Notes: generated from the letters alone by a model not told the origin. A stretch of DNA of 64,000 bases from JBDTNQ01 sp039933635 (GCA_039933635.1 JBDTNQ010000005.1:1-64000), one strand, 5' to 3'. Shown: positions 52,624 through 61,830, numbered from the stretch's first letter. Program-made: numbers and translations.

Positions 52624-53844
52624 TCACGCCCGCGCCGCGACGATCTTTGTCGAGGTCCGGAAGAACAACAGCACCAGAAGCAGAATCGCGAACGACGCGC
52701 CCGCCGACGTCAACCAGAACGCCGGCCAGTTCCGCGACACGACGATGCCGTTGTTTGTCGTCGTGAAGTAGTCGAGCGCGCCGCCGGACAGGAACGATCC
52801 GATCAGCATGCCGGCGCCGTACGTGGCCAGGGTGATGAAGCCCTGGGCCGTGCTGCGCATGTGCGCGGGCGCCTCTTGATCGGTGTACAGCTGACCGCTG
52901 ACGAAGAAGAAGTCGTAGCAGACGCCGTGCAGCACGATGGCGAGGTAGAACATCCACATGCCGGGGCCGGCGTCGCCGTGGGCGAGTAGCACGTACCGCA
53001 GGACCCACGCGCCGAGACCCAGCACCAGGATGTTGCGGATCGAGAGCAGACGGAAGAAGAACGGCATCGCCATCAGCATGACGACCTCGGACGCCTGCCC
53101 CAGCGTCATCTTGCCGGCCGCATTCACTACGCCGATTTCGTTGAAATACGTGTTCGTAAACGTGTAGTAGAACGTGAGGGGGATGCAGGCGAGGACCGAC
53201 GCGATGACGAAGATCAGGTAGGAGCGGTTCTTCATCATCGCCAGCGCGTCCAGGCCCAGGATGCTGCGCACGCTGACGCGTTGCCCACGCGCGCGCGGCG
53301 GCGTGTGCGGCAGCGCCACGAGGCTGAACACGCACATCACGCCGCAGAGTCCCGCCGCCAGCAGGAACGGCGTCGTGTCCGCCTCGATCCGCATCGCCCC
53401 GACGATGAGGTTGATGACAATCCAGCCGAGCGTGCCCATCGTGCGGATCGGCGGGAAGTCACGACCGGGATCCGCGACCTGCTGCATCGTGATCGAGTTG
53501 GTCAGCGCGATGCTGGGAAAGAAGCAGAGACAGAACAGGAGCAGCAGGACGTAGACGCTCGCAAACGTCGTGACGTGCATCAGGCTCAGCATGCACACCG
53601 CGCCCGCCGCGTAGAGCGCGGCAAGCACCCGCTCGGTCGCGAAGAAGCGGTCCGCGACGAGGCCCACGAAGAAAGGCGCGACCAGCGCGGCCACGGCCGT
53701 CGTGCCGAACGCGGCGCCAGCCTGCGTACCGGTGAAGTGCAGCGTGCTCGTGAGGTACGTATTCAGCGTGACGTACCACGAGCCCCAGATCGCGTACTCA
53801 AGGAACATCATCAGACCGAGACGAGTCTTGACGAGCGATCCCAT
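52624..53844 (-). CDS. MFS permease of the nucleoside:H+ symporter (NupG/XapB) family
   Basis: A 406-residue, 12-helix major facilitator. MGSLVKTRLGLMMFLEYAIWGSWYV is the classic NupG-like N-terminus, with FVGLVADRFFATERVLA as the A-like motif and IRTMGTLGWIVINLIVG as the next landmark. It probably imports nucleosides or a related metabolite by proton symport. AGGAGG lies ten bases before ATG 53844. Only three bases separate its stop from the thiolase stop (convergent). Confidence 0.88.
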   Translation of the reverse strand: MGSLVKTRLGLMMFLEYAIWGSWYVTLNTYLTSTLHFTGTQAGAAFGTTAVAALVAPFFVGLVADRFFATERVLAALYAAGAVCMLSLMHVTTFASVYVLLLLFCLCFFPSIALTNSITMQQVADPGRDFPPIRTMGTLGWIVINLIVGAMRIEADTTPFLLAAGLCGVMCVFSLVALPHTPPRARGQRVSVRSILGLDALAMMKNRSYLIFVIASVLACIPLTFYYTFTNTYFNEIGVVNAAGKMTLGQASEVVMLMAMPFFFRLLSIRNILVLGLGAWVLRYVLLAHGDAGPGMWMFYLAIVLHGVCYDFFFVSGQLYTDQEAPAHMRSTAQGFITLATYGAGMLIGSFLSGGALDYFTTTNNGIVVSRNWPAFWLTSAGASFAILLLVLLFFRTSTKIVAARA

Positions 53845-53929
53845 CAGAATGCTGCCTCCTGGCGTATCGGCCTGCCGGTTGAACGGTGTCGAGTGTAATC
53901 AGTTTGCCCGTGCGGCGCCACGCCTGAAG

Positions 53930-53935
53930 TAGTCT
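53930..53935 (+). promoter_or_regulatory. TAGTCT -10 element, leaderless-type, for the aldo/keto reductase
   Basis: TAGTCT, six bases, then ATG 53942, with no Shine-Dalgarno sequence. TTGCCC at 53904-53909 is a possible -35 at 20 bases, longer than ideal. Confidence 0.5.
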
Positions 53936-53941
53936 TTCCCC

Positions 53942-54970
53942 ATGGAACAGCGACGATTGGGCACGTCGGGACTCAGTGTGTCCGTCCTGAGTTTCGGCAC
54001 GATGACGGTGGGCGGCCGCGATCGCTTCGGCAAGATGGGCAATCTGGATGTGACGCAGACGTCGCACATCCTGGACGTGTGCCAGGAAGCAGGGCTCACC
54101 ACCATCGACACCGCCAACATGTACTCGTCCGGCGGTGCCGAGGAGATTCTGGGTGAGGCGCTCAAGGGCCGTCGCGATCAGTTCGTGCTCGTGACGAAGG
54201 CGTTCATGCGGGTCGGTCCCGGGCCGCACGATACGGGCCTTTCGCGCAAACACCTGATCGCGGCCTGCGAGGCGAGCCTGCGGCGGTTGCAGACCGACTA
54301 CCTCGATCTTTACATGGGCCATGAACCCGACATGTTCGTGCCCGTCGAGGAGACCCTGCGCGCGTTCGACGACCTCGTGTCGCAAGGCAAAGTGCGCTAC
54401 CTCGGCTGTTCGAATCACTCGGCGTGGCACGTGATGAAGGCGCTCGCGGCGTCCGACCGTCTCGGCCTCGCGCGCTATGTGTGTCAGCAGGTGAACTACT
54501 CGCTGCTGGGCCGCGATGTGGAGCACGAGATCGTGCCGCTCGGCCTGGATCAGGGCGTGGGGATCATGGCGTGGAGCCCGCTTCATGCGGGGTTGCTCAC
54601 CGGCAAGTTCCGGCGGGACGTGCGCCCCGACGTGAGCCGCCTCAACGAGCTCGAGGCGCCCGGCACGGTCGACTACGAACGCGTCTATCGGATCGTCGAC
54701 GTGCTCCTCGCGATTGCAGCGGAGCGCAACGTGACTGCCGCGCAGGTGGCGTTGAACTGGGTGCTCTCGAAGCCGGGGGTGGACACGGTGATTCTCGGCG
54801 CGCGGCACGAGGCGCAGTTACGGGACAACCTCGCCGCGGCGACCTGGCGGTTGAGCGTCGACGAAGTAGCCCGTCTCGACACGGTCAGCGCGTTGCCCGA
54901 ACCGTACCCGCTCTGGCATCAGCACAAGTTCGGACTGGAGCGGAATCCCAGGCTGCCCAGCGCGCGATAG
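53942..54970 (+). CDS. Aldo/keto reductase
   Basis: A 342-residue NADPH-dependent (beta/alpha)8 reductase. Catalytic tetrad: Asp in TIDTANMYSSGG, Tyr61, Lys86 in LVTKAF and His127 in YMGHEPD. Start MEQRRLGTSGLSVSVLSFGT is typical of AKR12-type enzymes, which reduce sugars or act on sugar acids. It lies 150 bases before the six-gene operon and may be transcribed alone from its leaderless promoter. Confidence 0.92.
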   Translation: MEQRRLGTSGLSVSVLSFGTMTVGGRDRFGKMGNLDVTQTSHILDVCQEAGLTTIDTANMYSSGGAEEILGEALKGRRDQFVLVTKAFMRVGPGPHDTGLSRKHLIAACEASLRRLQTDYLDLYMGHEPDMFVPVEETLRAFDDLVSQGKVRYLGCSNHSAWHVMKALAASDRLGLARYVCQQVNYSLLGRDVEHEIVPLGLDQGVGIMAWSPLHAGLLTGKFRRDVRPDVSRLNELEAPGTVDYERVYRIVDVLLAIAAERNVTAAQVALNWVLSKPGVDTVILGARHEAQLRDNLAAATWRLSVDEVARLDTVSALPEPYPLWHQHKFGLERNPRLPSAR

Positions 54971-55120
54971 CGCGTGGCCGGGTGCTACACTACCGTGGCC
55001 ACTTGCGTGCCGATGGCGGTCGTCTTCTCGCATGCTCGCGGTGCGAGTCGGAGGGCCGTAGGACGCGACGGTCGGCATTTCGCGGAAACCCAGCCGACCT
55101 CATCCTGGGAGGCGGCATTC

Positions 55121-56095
55121 ATGTCGGGTTCCGTGTCGCGGTTCATCGATCTTCACTATCGTCACTTCAATGCGGCGACGCTCAAGGATGCCGCCGACGG
55201 CTACCGCGCCCACGTCGGCCAGGGGGGGCGGATGCTCGTCACGCTGGCCGGCGCGATGAGCACCGCGGAGCTCGGAATTTCGCTGGCCGAGATGATCCGC
55301 GCGGACAAGGTGCATGCGATCTGCTGCACGGGCGCGAACCTCGAAGAGGATGTCTTCAATCTGGTCGCGCATGATCACTACGTGCGCATTCCGCGTTACC
55401 GAGACCTCACCGCCGCCGACGAACAGGCGTTGCTCGAGCGACACCTCAACCGGGTGACCGACACCTGCATTCCGGAAATGGAAGCCATGCGCCGCGTCGA
55501 GAACATCGTGCTCGAGCGGTGGGTCGCGGCGTCGGACACCGGCCGGCGTGCGTTCCCGCACGAGTTTCTCTACGACGTGCTCCTCGATGGCAGTCTGACG
55601 CCGTTCTATCAGGCCGATCCCGCCCATAGCTGGCTGCTCGCGGCGGCCGAACGCCGCCTGCCGATCTTCGTGCCGGGATGGGAAGATTCCACGCTCGGGA
55701 ACGTGTTCGCGGCGCGCTGCATGGATGGCCGCATCGGCCAGGTGTCCACCGTGCGCTCGGGTCTCGAGTACATGATCGAGCTCGCCGAGTGGTACACGCG
55801 CACGAGCGCCGGCGCGTCGATTGGCTTCTTCCAGATCGGCGGCGGCATCGCCGGCGACTTCCCGATCTGCGTCGTCCCGATGCTGCACCAGGATTTGAGG
55901 CAATCGAACGTACCCCTCTGGGGCTATTTCTGCCAGATCTCCGATTCGACGACGAGCTACGGATCGTATTCCGGGGCCGTGCCCAACGAGAAAATCACCT
56001 GGGGCAAGCTGGCGGCGGATACCCCGTCGTACATCATCGAGTCGGACGCCACGATCGTCGTGCCCCTGATGTTTGCAAAGGTCCTTGGATGGTAG
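55121..56095 (+). CDS. Deoxyhypusine synthase-like protein (SpeY type)
   Basis: A 324-residue homologue of deoxyhypusine synthase, an NAD-dependent enzyme moving the aminobutyl group of spermidine. NAD-site features: VTLAGAMSTAELG and CCTGANLEEDVFN. The catalytic lysine of DHS is kept as Lys296 in EKITWGKLAADTPSYIIESDAT, matching human SWGKIR. GGGAGG eight bases before ATG 55121 supports this start. Bacteria lack eIF5A; bacterial homologues are thought to make homospermidine or related amines. Here it opens an operon with ornithine and sugar enzymes. The next gene overlaps by seven bases (ATGGTAG). Confidence 0.88.
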   Translation: MSGSVSRFIDLHYRHFNAATLKDAADGYRAHVGQGGRMLVTLAGAMSTAELGISLAEMIRADKVHAICCTGANLEEDVFNLVAHDHYVRIPRYRDLTAADEQALLERHLNRVTDTCIPEMEAMRRVENIVLERWVAASDTGRRAFPHEFLYDVLLDGSLTPFYQADPAHSWLLAAAERRLPIFVPGWEDSTLGNVFAARCMDGRIGQVSTVRSGLEYMIELAEWYTRTSAGASIGFFQIGGGIAGDFPICVVPMLHQDLRQSNVPLWGYFCQISDSTTSYGSYSGAVPNEKITWGKLAADTPSYIIESDATIVVPLMFAKVLGW

Positions 56096-57051
56096 TCGTC
56101 ACCGGAGCCGCGGGGTTCATTGGTGCCCGCGTGGTCGAAGCCTTGAAGGCGCGCGGTACGGACGTCGCGTCGGTCGATCATCGCGCCGCGTTCGACGGCC
56201 GTCCGGAACACGCGGGGCTCGATTTTGGCCAGCGCGTCGACGTCGACGACCTGGGGGGCTGGTTGAAGGCCGTCACGATCACGGCGATCGTGCATCTCGG
56301 TGCGTGCACGGACACGCGAGAGATGGACCGGAGCTATCTCAACCGCGTGAATCTCGAGGCCTCGCAGGAGTTGTGGAGTCACGCCACGCGCGCCGGCATC
56401 CCACTCATCTACGCCAGCAGCGCGGCGACCTACGGCGACGGCGCGCTGGGGTATGACGATGACGAGGCGTTGATTGCCCGGCTGCGCCCGCTGAATCCCT
56501 ACGGCCAGTCGAAGCAGGATTTCGACATGTGGGTGCTGGCGCAGGAGCGCGCGGGACACCACCCGAGGGCGTGGACGGGCCTGAAGTTCTTCAACGTGTA
56601 CGGCTTCGGCGAGCGCCACAAAGGCCGGATGGCGAGCGTGGTGCTGCACGCATTCGATCAGGTGCAGAGCCGGGGATTCGTCAGTCTGTTCAGGAGCCAC
56701 CGCGACGGAATCGCCGACGGGCACCAGTCGCGCGACTTCGTCTTCGTCGGTGACGTGGTCGAGACGGTTATCGCGATGCTCGATCGTCCGCCGTCACGCG
56801 GCATCTTCAACCTGGGCAGCGGTACCGCGCGAACGTTTCTGGATCTGACCCGCGCCGTGTTCACCGCACTCGACCGGCCAGCCGACATCCGTTTCATTGA
56901 CACGCCCGTGGATCTGCGGGCGCAATACCAGTACTTCACCGAGGCCCGGATGACCCGCCTCCGCGACGCGGGATTTGCGCGTCACCCGATCGATCTCGAA
57001 CGCGGCGTGGAGCACTACGTGGCTCGACTCAGCCGCGCCGCGCACGTATGA
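56089..57051 (+). CDS. ADP-glyceromanno-heptose 6-epimerase-like SDR (HldD/RfaD type)
   Basis: A 320-residue NAD(P)-binding extended SDR. VVTGAAGFIGARVVEAL is the nucleotide loop, ACTDTREMDRSYLNRVN the HldD-type segment, Tyr138-x3-Lys142 in NPYGQSKQDFD the catalytic pair, and FNVYGFGERHKGRMASV and RDFVFVGDVVET match E. coli HldD closely. HldD inverts C6 of ADP-heptose for LPS inner core. No hldE or gmhA is near. It overlaps the flanking genes at both ends, so it belongs to the operon. Confidence 0.88.
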   Translation: MVVVTGAAGFIGARVVEALKARGTDVASVDHRAAFDGRPEHAGLDFGQRVDVDDLGGWLKAVTITAIVHLGACTDTREMDRSYLNRVNLEASQELWSHATRAGIPLIYASSAATYGDGALGYDDDEALIARLRPLNPYGQSKQDFDMWVLAQERAGHHPRAWTGLKFFNVYGFGERHKGRMASVVLHAFDQVQSRGFVSLFRSHRDGIADGHQSRDFVFVGDVVETVIAMLDRPPSRGIFNLGSGTARTFLDLTRAVFTALDRPADIRFIDTPVDLRAQYQYFTEARMTRLRDAGFARHPIDLERGVEHYVARLSRAAHV

Positions 57052-58397
57052 GCGCCCCGATCGAAACGCCCGGACACGACGACGCGCGGATCGCCGGCTG
57101 GGGCGGTGTGTCCGTGCGCGGGCGCGAGGTGCGTTCGGAGGACCTCGAGGAACTGACCCGCGACGTGGTCCTCACGCGCGGGTTGGCGCGTTCCTATGGC
57201 GACTCCTCGCTGCCTCCGCCGAGCAGTCCCGTCGTGGCCGGCACGGTGCTCGCGGACCGACTGCTCGCGTTCAATCCTGAAACGGGATGCCTGCGCGCGG
57301 AGGCCGGCTACTCGCTCCACGAGCTCTATCGCACGTTCCTGCCGCGGGGCTGGTTCACCCCCGTGTCACCGGGCACGCAGTTCGTCACCCTCGGCGGAAT
57401 GGTCGCGGCCGACGTCCACGGCAAGAACCACCACGTGAAAGGATCGATCGGGGGCCACGTGCAGGCGCTGAAGATTCGCGTCGGCACCGGCGAGGTGGTG
57501 ACCTGCTCGCGCGAGGCGTTGCCGGATCTGTTCAGGGCCACGATCGGCGGCATGGGACTCACGGGTCATATTCTCGAAGTCGACCTCACCCTCGAGCGGA
57601 TTCCGTCACCGTGGATTGTCGGCATCCGGCGTCGGATCTCGGACATCGATGAGTTCCTGACGGCTCTGAAGACCGACGCGGCCGAGTGGCCGTTCACCAT
57701 GGGCTGGATCGACTGCCTGTCGCGCGGGCGACACATGGGCCGCGGCGTGCTGATGGCGGGTCGATGGGCCACGCCGGCCGAGGCACCAAGGCAGGTGCCG
57801 CGGCACCTGCCCCGCATCACCGTCCCGTTTTCCTGCCCCGAGTGGGTAATGGGCCACACGATGGTCCGCGTGTTCAATGCGGCAATTTATCGCGTGCTGG
57901 GCACGCGGACGCGTCCCAGGGTGCTCCATCCAGAGCCCTTCTTCTATCCGCTCGACGTGCTCCGGCAATGGAACCGGCTCTACGGCGCGCGCGGGTTCAC
58001 CCAGCACCAATGTGTGTTGCCGGACACGGCCGGGCCGGCAGCCGTGCGCGGGTTGCTCGAACTGCTGACGCGCCAGGGCGCTGCGTCATTTCTCTGTGTC
58101 ATCAAGGACTGTGGCGACGAAGGCGAGGGTCTGCTGTCATTCCCACGTCGCGGGACATCGATCGCGTTGGACATGCCGATCCGCGACAACACCCAGGCCG
58201 TCGTCGACACGCTCAACGAGTTCGTGGTCGGGGTTGGCGGCCGCGTCTATCTCGCGAAGGACGCGTTCACACGCGCCGATCACTATCGGAAAATGGAGTC
58301 GCGCTTGCCGGAATTCGAAGCGATCCGCCGCCGATGGGATCCGCGGGCACGCTTGAAGAGCGCGCAGTCGGTGCGCCTGCTCGGGGATCAACCATGA
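57048..58397 (+). CDS. FAD-dependent oxidoreductase, DprE1-like
   Basis: A 449-residue flavoenzyme of the vanillyl-alcohol-oxidase fold resembling DprE1, which oxidises decaprenyl-phospho-ribose at C2. FAD-site features: LTRGLARSYGDSSLP, GGMVAADVHGKNHHVKGSIG and ATIGGMGLTGHI. The DprE1 active-site lysine is kept as Lys404 in VYLAKDAF. The position of mycobacterial Cys387, the benzothiazinone target, is Ala373 (TSIALDMPI). Start ATG overlaps HldD (ATGA), and the DprE2-like gene overlaps its end, so the epimerase pair is complete. Confidence 0.87.
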   Translation: MSAPIETPGHDDARIAGWGGVSVRGREVRSEDLEELTRDVVLTRGLARSYGDSSLPPPSSPVVAGTVLADRLLAFNPETGCLRAEAGYSLHELYRTFLPRGWFTPVSPGTQFVTLGGMVAADVHGKNHHVKGSIGGHVQALKIRVGTGEVVTCSREALPDLFRATIGGMGLTGHILEVDLTLERIPSPWIVGIRRRISDIDEFLTALKTDAAEWPFTMGWIDCLSRGRHMGRGVLMAGRWATPAEAPRQVPRHLPRITVPFSCPEWVMGHTMVRVFNAAIYRVLGTRTRPRVLHPEPFFYPLDVLRQWNRLYGARGFTQHQCVLPDTAGPAAVRGLLELLTRQGAASFLCVIKDCGDEGEGLLSFPRRGTSIALDMPIRDNTQAVVDTLNEFVVGVGGRVYLAKDAFTRADHYRKMESRLPEFEAIRRRWDPRARLKSAQSVRLLGDQP

Positions 58398-59131
58398 ACA
58401 TTGTCATCCTCGGCGCCAGCAAAGGGATCGGACGGGCGTTGGCCCGCCAGCTGGCCGAACGCGGCGATCGCCTGTGCCTGCTCGGGCGCGACATCGATGA
58501 CTTGCGGCGCAGCGCGGCCGATATCGCCGTGCGGGCCGGAACCAGCAGCGGCGCGGCGGTCGTAGCGTGCGACCTGGCCGATCCGGACACGTTCGGTCCG
58601 GCCCTTGAAGCCGCGGCAGCGGCGCTGGGCCATGTCGACGTCGTGGTCGTGACCGCTGCCGACTTCGCCACGCAGGCGGTGCTCGAGGCCGATCGAGACC
58701 GACTGCGCCGCCTCCTCACGGTGAACTTCTCGAACACGGTCCTCTTTTGCGAGGACGCCAGGAAGCGGCTCCTCAGCGCGGGCGGCACCCTGTGCGTCGT
58801 CAGCTCAGTGGCGGGCGAGCGCGGGCGCAAGCCCGTGATCCTCTACGGCGCGACGAAAGCCGGCCTCTCGCGGTATCTTGAAGGGCTCGATCACAAGTAT
58901 CGAAGCCAGGGCCTCAAGGTCGTGTGCGTGAAGCCGGGGTTCGTGCGGACGGGGATGACGGCCGGCCTCACGCCGCCGCCGTTTGCGGGCGACCCGCCCG
59001 ACGTGGCGCGGGACATCGTGAAGGCGATCGACCGCGGCACGCCCGTGATCTACACACCCGCAATGTGGGCGGTTGTGATGTTCGTGATTCGGCGGCTGCC
59101 GAGGTTCGTCATGCGCCGGATTGGGTTCTGA
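58394..59131 (+). CDS. Short-chain dehydrogenase, DprE2-like
   Basis: A 245-residue SDR with GASKGIGRAL, DLAD at the adenine site, VSSVAGERGRKPVILYGATKAGL (Ser and Tyr-x3-Lys) and a C-terminal hydrophobic tail (MWAVVMFVIRRLPRFVMRRI), as in DprE2, which reduces the keto intermediate to decaprenyl-phospho-arabinose. Its pairing with the DprE1-like gene (ATGA overlap) is the main reason for this reading. The gene after it starts 19 bases downstream. Confidence 0.85.
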   Translation: MNIVILGASKGIGRALARQLAERGDRLCLLGRDIDDLRRSAADIAVRAGTSSGAAVVACDLADPDTFGPALEAAAAALGHVDVVVVTAADFATQAVLEADRDRLRRLLTVNFSNTVLFCEDARKRLLSAGGTLCVVSSVAGERGRKPVILYGATKAGLSRYLEGLDHKYRSQGLKVVCVKPGFVRTGMTAGLTPPPFAGDPPDVARDIVKAIDRGTPVIYTPAMWAVVMFVIRRLPRFVMRRIGF

Positions 59132-59150
59132 CCGGCGCCGAAGAGCGACT

Positions 59151-60020
59151 ATGACTGCGATGGACACGACAGCATTGGTAGCGCCTGGACGCTTCGTCGG
59201 CGTGATCGGCGCCGGTGTGATGGGACAGACGCTGATGCGCGGGCTGTTGTCCGCGGGCCTCCTGACAAGCGATCAGATCTGGGCCGCCGACCGCAGCGCG
59301 GACACGCGCGAAACGGTGCGCCGGGATCTGGGCGTCAACGTCATTGAAGAATACTTCGACCTCCTTCCCCAGACCGACCTGGTGTTGCTGTGCGTGAAGC
59401 CGGCCCAGGTCACGGCTGCGCTCGCGACCGCGCGCGACGCAGCGCCGGCCCCGCATACGCTGTTCATCTCAATCCTCGCGGGCGTGACGACGACTCAGCT
59501 CGAACATGCGCTGGGTCTGCCGAATCCGTGGGTCCGCGCGATGCCCAACACGCCCTGTGTCGTGGGTGAGGGCATGACGGTCGTGTGCCGGGGGCGAGAT
59601 GCCTCGTCCGCACACGTGGATGTGGCGCATCGCATCTTTTCCGCGGTTGGACGCTGCGAGATCGTCGAAGAGCAGTACTGCAACGCCATTACGGCGCTCA
59701 GCGGCAGCGGTCCCGCCTACATGTACCTGGTGATGGAGGCGCTCGCCGACGCCGGCGTGCGCGTCGGCTTGCCCCGTGGTCTCGCGCTGACGCTCGTCGC
59801 GCAGACGATGCTGGGTGCTGCGACCATGGTGCTTGAAACGGACCGGCACCCGGCCTCCCTCCGCGACGATGTCACGACACCGGCCGGCTGCACGATCGGC
59901 GGCCTGCTCATGCTCGAGGACGGCAAGATCCGGTCCGTGCTCGCGCGCGCGGTTGAAGAAGCCACGCGCATCGTCGATCGTCTCGGGCGGCCCGCCGACC
60001 ACAAAGGCGGGCACGCATGA
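59151..60020 (+). CDS. proC: Pyrroline-5-carboxylate reductase
   Basis: A 289-residue NADPH-dependent enzyme making proline from P5C. VGVIGAGVMGQTLMRGL is the Rossmann loop, WVRAMPNTPCVVGEGMT is typical, and the signature is ALSGSGPAYMYLVMEALADAGVRVGL, followed by DDVTTPAGCTIGGL. ATG 59151 is chosen; ATG 59160 is possible. The ornithine aminotransferase start overlaps its stop (ATGA). Confidence 0.94.
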   Translation: MTAMDTTALVAPGRFVGVIGAGVMGQTLMRGLLSAGLLTSDQIWAADRSADTRETVRRDLGVNVIEEYFDLLPQTDLVLLCVKPAQVTAALATARDAAPAPHTLFISILAGVTTTQLEHALGLPNPWVRAMPNTPCVVGEGMTVVCRGRDASSAHVDVAHRIFSAVGRCEIVEEQYCNAITALSGSGPAYMYLVMEALADAGVRVGLPRGLALTLVAQTMLGAATMVLETDRHPASLRDDVTTPAGCTIGGLLMLEDGKIRSVLARAVEEATRIVDRLGRPADHKGGHA

Positions 60021-61237
60021 ACGGCACGAGCGATCTGACGGCCGACCAGCTCCTCGCCATCGAGGAGAGCTGGGGCGCGCGCAACTACCACCCGCTGCCG
60101 ATCGTGATCGCGCACGCCCAGGGTGCGTGGGTGACGGACGTGAACGGCCGTCGCTACCTGGATTGCCTCAGCGCCTATTCCGCCCTGAACCAGGGCCACG
60201 TGCACCCGACCATCCTGAAGGCGTTTCAAGAGCAGGCTGCCCGGGTCACGTTGACGTCGCGGGCGTTTCACAACGACCAGTTGCCCCTGCTCTGTCGTGA
60301 ACTGGCCGAGCGCTGCCAGAGCGACACCGTGCTGCCGATGAACACCGGAGCAGAGGCGGTTGAAACCGCCATCAAAGCCGCGCGGCGATGGGGTTACGAG
60401 AAGAAGGGCATCGCGGCGGATGCGGCGGAGATCGTGGTGTGCCGCGGCAATTTTCACGGACGAACGACGACGATTGTCGGGTTCTCGTCCGACGCGGAGT
60501 ACCAACGAGACTTCGGCCCGTTCACGCCGGGATTCGTTCAGGTGCCCTTCGGAGACATCGAGGCGATGCGCGCGGCGATTCGACAGGAAACCTGCGCGGT
60601 GCTCATCGAGCCGATCCAGTGCGAAGCCGGCATCATCATGCCGCCTGACGGCTACCTGCGTGATGTCGCCGACCTCTGTCGCGCCAATGATGTGCTGTTC
60701 CTCGCCGACGAAATTCAGACGGGCCTTGGGCGAACCGGCGCATGGTTCGCGTGCGATCACGAGCAGGTCCGGCCGGACGTCTACATTCTGGGCAAGGCGC
60801 TGTCGGGCGGGTTCTATCCCGTTTCAGCGGTGGTCGGCCGCGCCGACGTCATGGGCGTGTTCACGCCCGGCAGCCACGGCAGCACCTACGGCGGGAGCCC
60901 CCTGGCCAGCGCGGTTGCGCGCGCGGCGTTGCGCGTGCTCGACGAAGAGAAACTCGTGGAACGCTCGGCCACGCTGGGACGCGCCCTCATGAAAGCCCTC
61001 GCGTCTCTTCGCGGCGGCGTGGTCGTCGAGGTGCGTGGCCGCGGGCTGCTGGTGGGGATTGAGCTCGATCGACCCGCTCGTCCGTACTGCGAGCAACTGA
61101 TGGCCCATGGCGTGCTGTGCAAGGAGACGCACGAGCGCGTCATCAGGCTGGCGCCGCCTCTCGTCATCGCCGCCGCGGATTTGCATTGGATGGTCGAGCA
61201 ACTTTCCGCCGTCCTCTCGCCCGGCACGCGCCACTGA
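60017..61237 (+). CDS. rocD: Ornithine aminotransferase
   Basis: A 406-residue class III PLP aminotransferase: LPMNTGAEAVETAIKAARRW, NFHGRTTTIVGFS, LADEIQTGLGRTG and the PLP lysine Lys260 in YILGKALSGGFYP. The first residues (SWGARNYHPLPIVI) are those of ornithine aminotransferases, which make glutamate-semialdehyde/P5C. With proC immediately upstream it gives a two-step ornithine-to-proline route. Confidence 0.93.
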   Translation: MNGTSDLTADQLLAIEESWGARNYHPLPIVIAHAQGAWVTDVNGRRYLDCLSAYSALNQGHVHPTILKAFQEQAARVTLTSRAFHNDQLPLLCRELAERCQSDTVLPMNTGAEAVETAIKAARRWGYEKKGIAADAAEIVVCRGNFHGRTTTIVGFSSDAEYQRDFGPFTPGFVQVPFGDIEAMRAAIRQETCAVLIEPIQCEAGIIMPPDGYLRDVADLCRANDVLFLADEIQTGLGRTGAWFACDHEQVRPDVYILGKALSGGFYPVSAVVGRADVMGVFTPGSHGSTYGGSPLASAVARAALRVLDEEKLVERSATLGRALMKALASLRGGVVVEVRGRGLLVGIELDRPARPYCEQLMAHGVLCKETHERVIRLAPPLVIAAADLHWMVEQLSAVLSPGTRH

Positions 61238-61293
61238 CGCCGATACACGGGGCCCAACGGAGGGTCTCGACGTCACGCCCCCTCCGGTCCCTT

Positions 61294-61830
61294 CTACCGC
61301 ATCGGCGGATACTTCGCGAGCTTGCGCTGCAGCGACCGGCGGTGAATCTGAAGGACGCGCGCGGCTTCAGAGATGTTGCCCTGACAATCCACCAGCACGC
61401 GATTGATGTGCTCCCACTCGACCCGATCGAGTGACATGGGCTGCAGCTGGGGCGTGTCGGCGCGCGGGCCGGAACCGCGTTCGAAGGCGGCGAGAATCTC
61501 GTCCGCGTCGGCTGGCTTCGTCAGATAGTGCGTGGCGCCCCGGCGGATCGCCTCGATCGCGGTGGCCACGCTGCCGTAGCCGGTGAGCACGACGATGCGG
61601 GTGTTGGGGTCGATCTGGATCAAGGTTGGGATCAGGTCCAGGCCGCTGCCGTCCGGCATGCGTAGATCCAGCACGACCAGTTCGGGCGGATCCTCGCGCG
61701 CGAGCGTTTCAGCTTCACGGGAGTTGGCGGCCTGACGCACGTCGATTCCGCGCGACGCGAACGCGCGCGCCAGCCGGCCACGCAGCGCGTCGTCGTCTTC
61801 AACGAGCAGAAGCAGGGGAGACTCGGTCAT
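61294..61830 (-). CDS. RegA/ActR/PrrA-type response regulator
   Basis: A 178-residue regulator: receiver with LLLVEDDDAL, phosphoacceptor in VVLDLRMPDGSG and YLTKPAD, then a short linker and a Fis-type helix-turn-helix (EWEHINRVLVDCQGNISEAARVLQIHRRSLQRKLAK). RegA-type proteins control respiration, carbon and nitrogen fixation genes. ATG 61830 overlaps the kinase stop (ATGA); the longer frame to 62181 lies inside the kinase gene. Confidence 0.93.
   Translation of the reverse strand: MTESPLLLLVEDDDALRGRLARAFASRGIDVRQAANSREAETLAREDPPELVVLDLRMPDGSGLDLIPTLIQIDPNTRIVVLTGYGSVATAIEAIRRGATHYLTKPADADEILAAFERGSGPRADTPQLQPMSLDRVEWEHINRVLVDCQGNISEAARVLQIHRRSLQRKLAKYPPMR

Noticed and set aside
55121..56095. 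True hypusine pathway
   Set aside because: The protein keeps the DHS lysine, but bacteria lack eIF5A, the only elongation factor here is EfpL type with Arg at the tip, and no deoxyhypusine hydroxylase is present.
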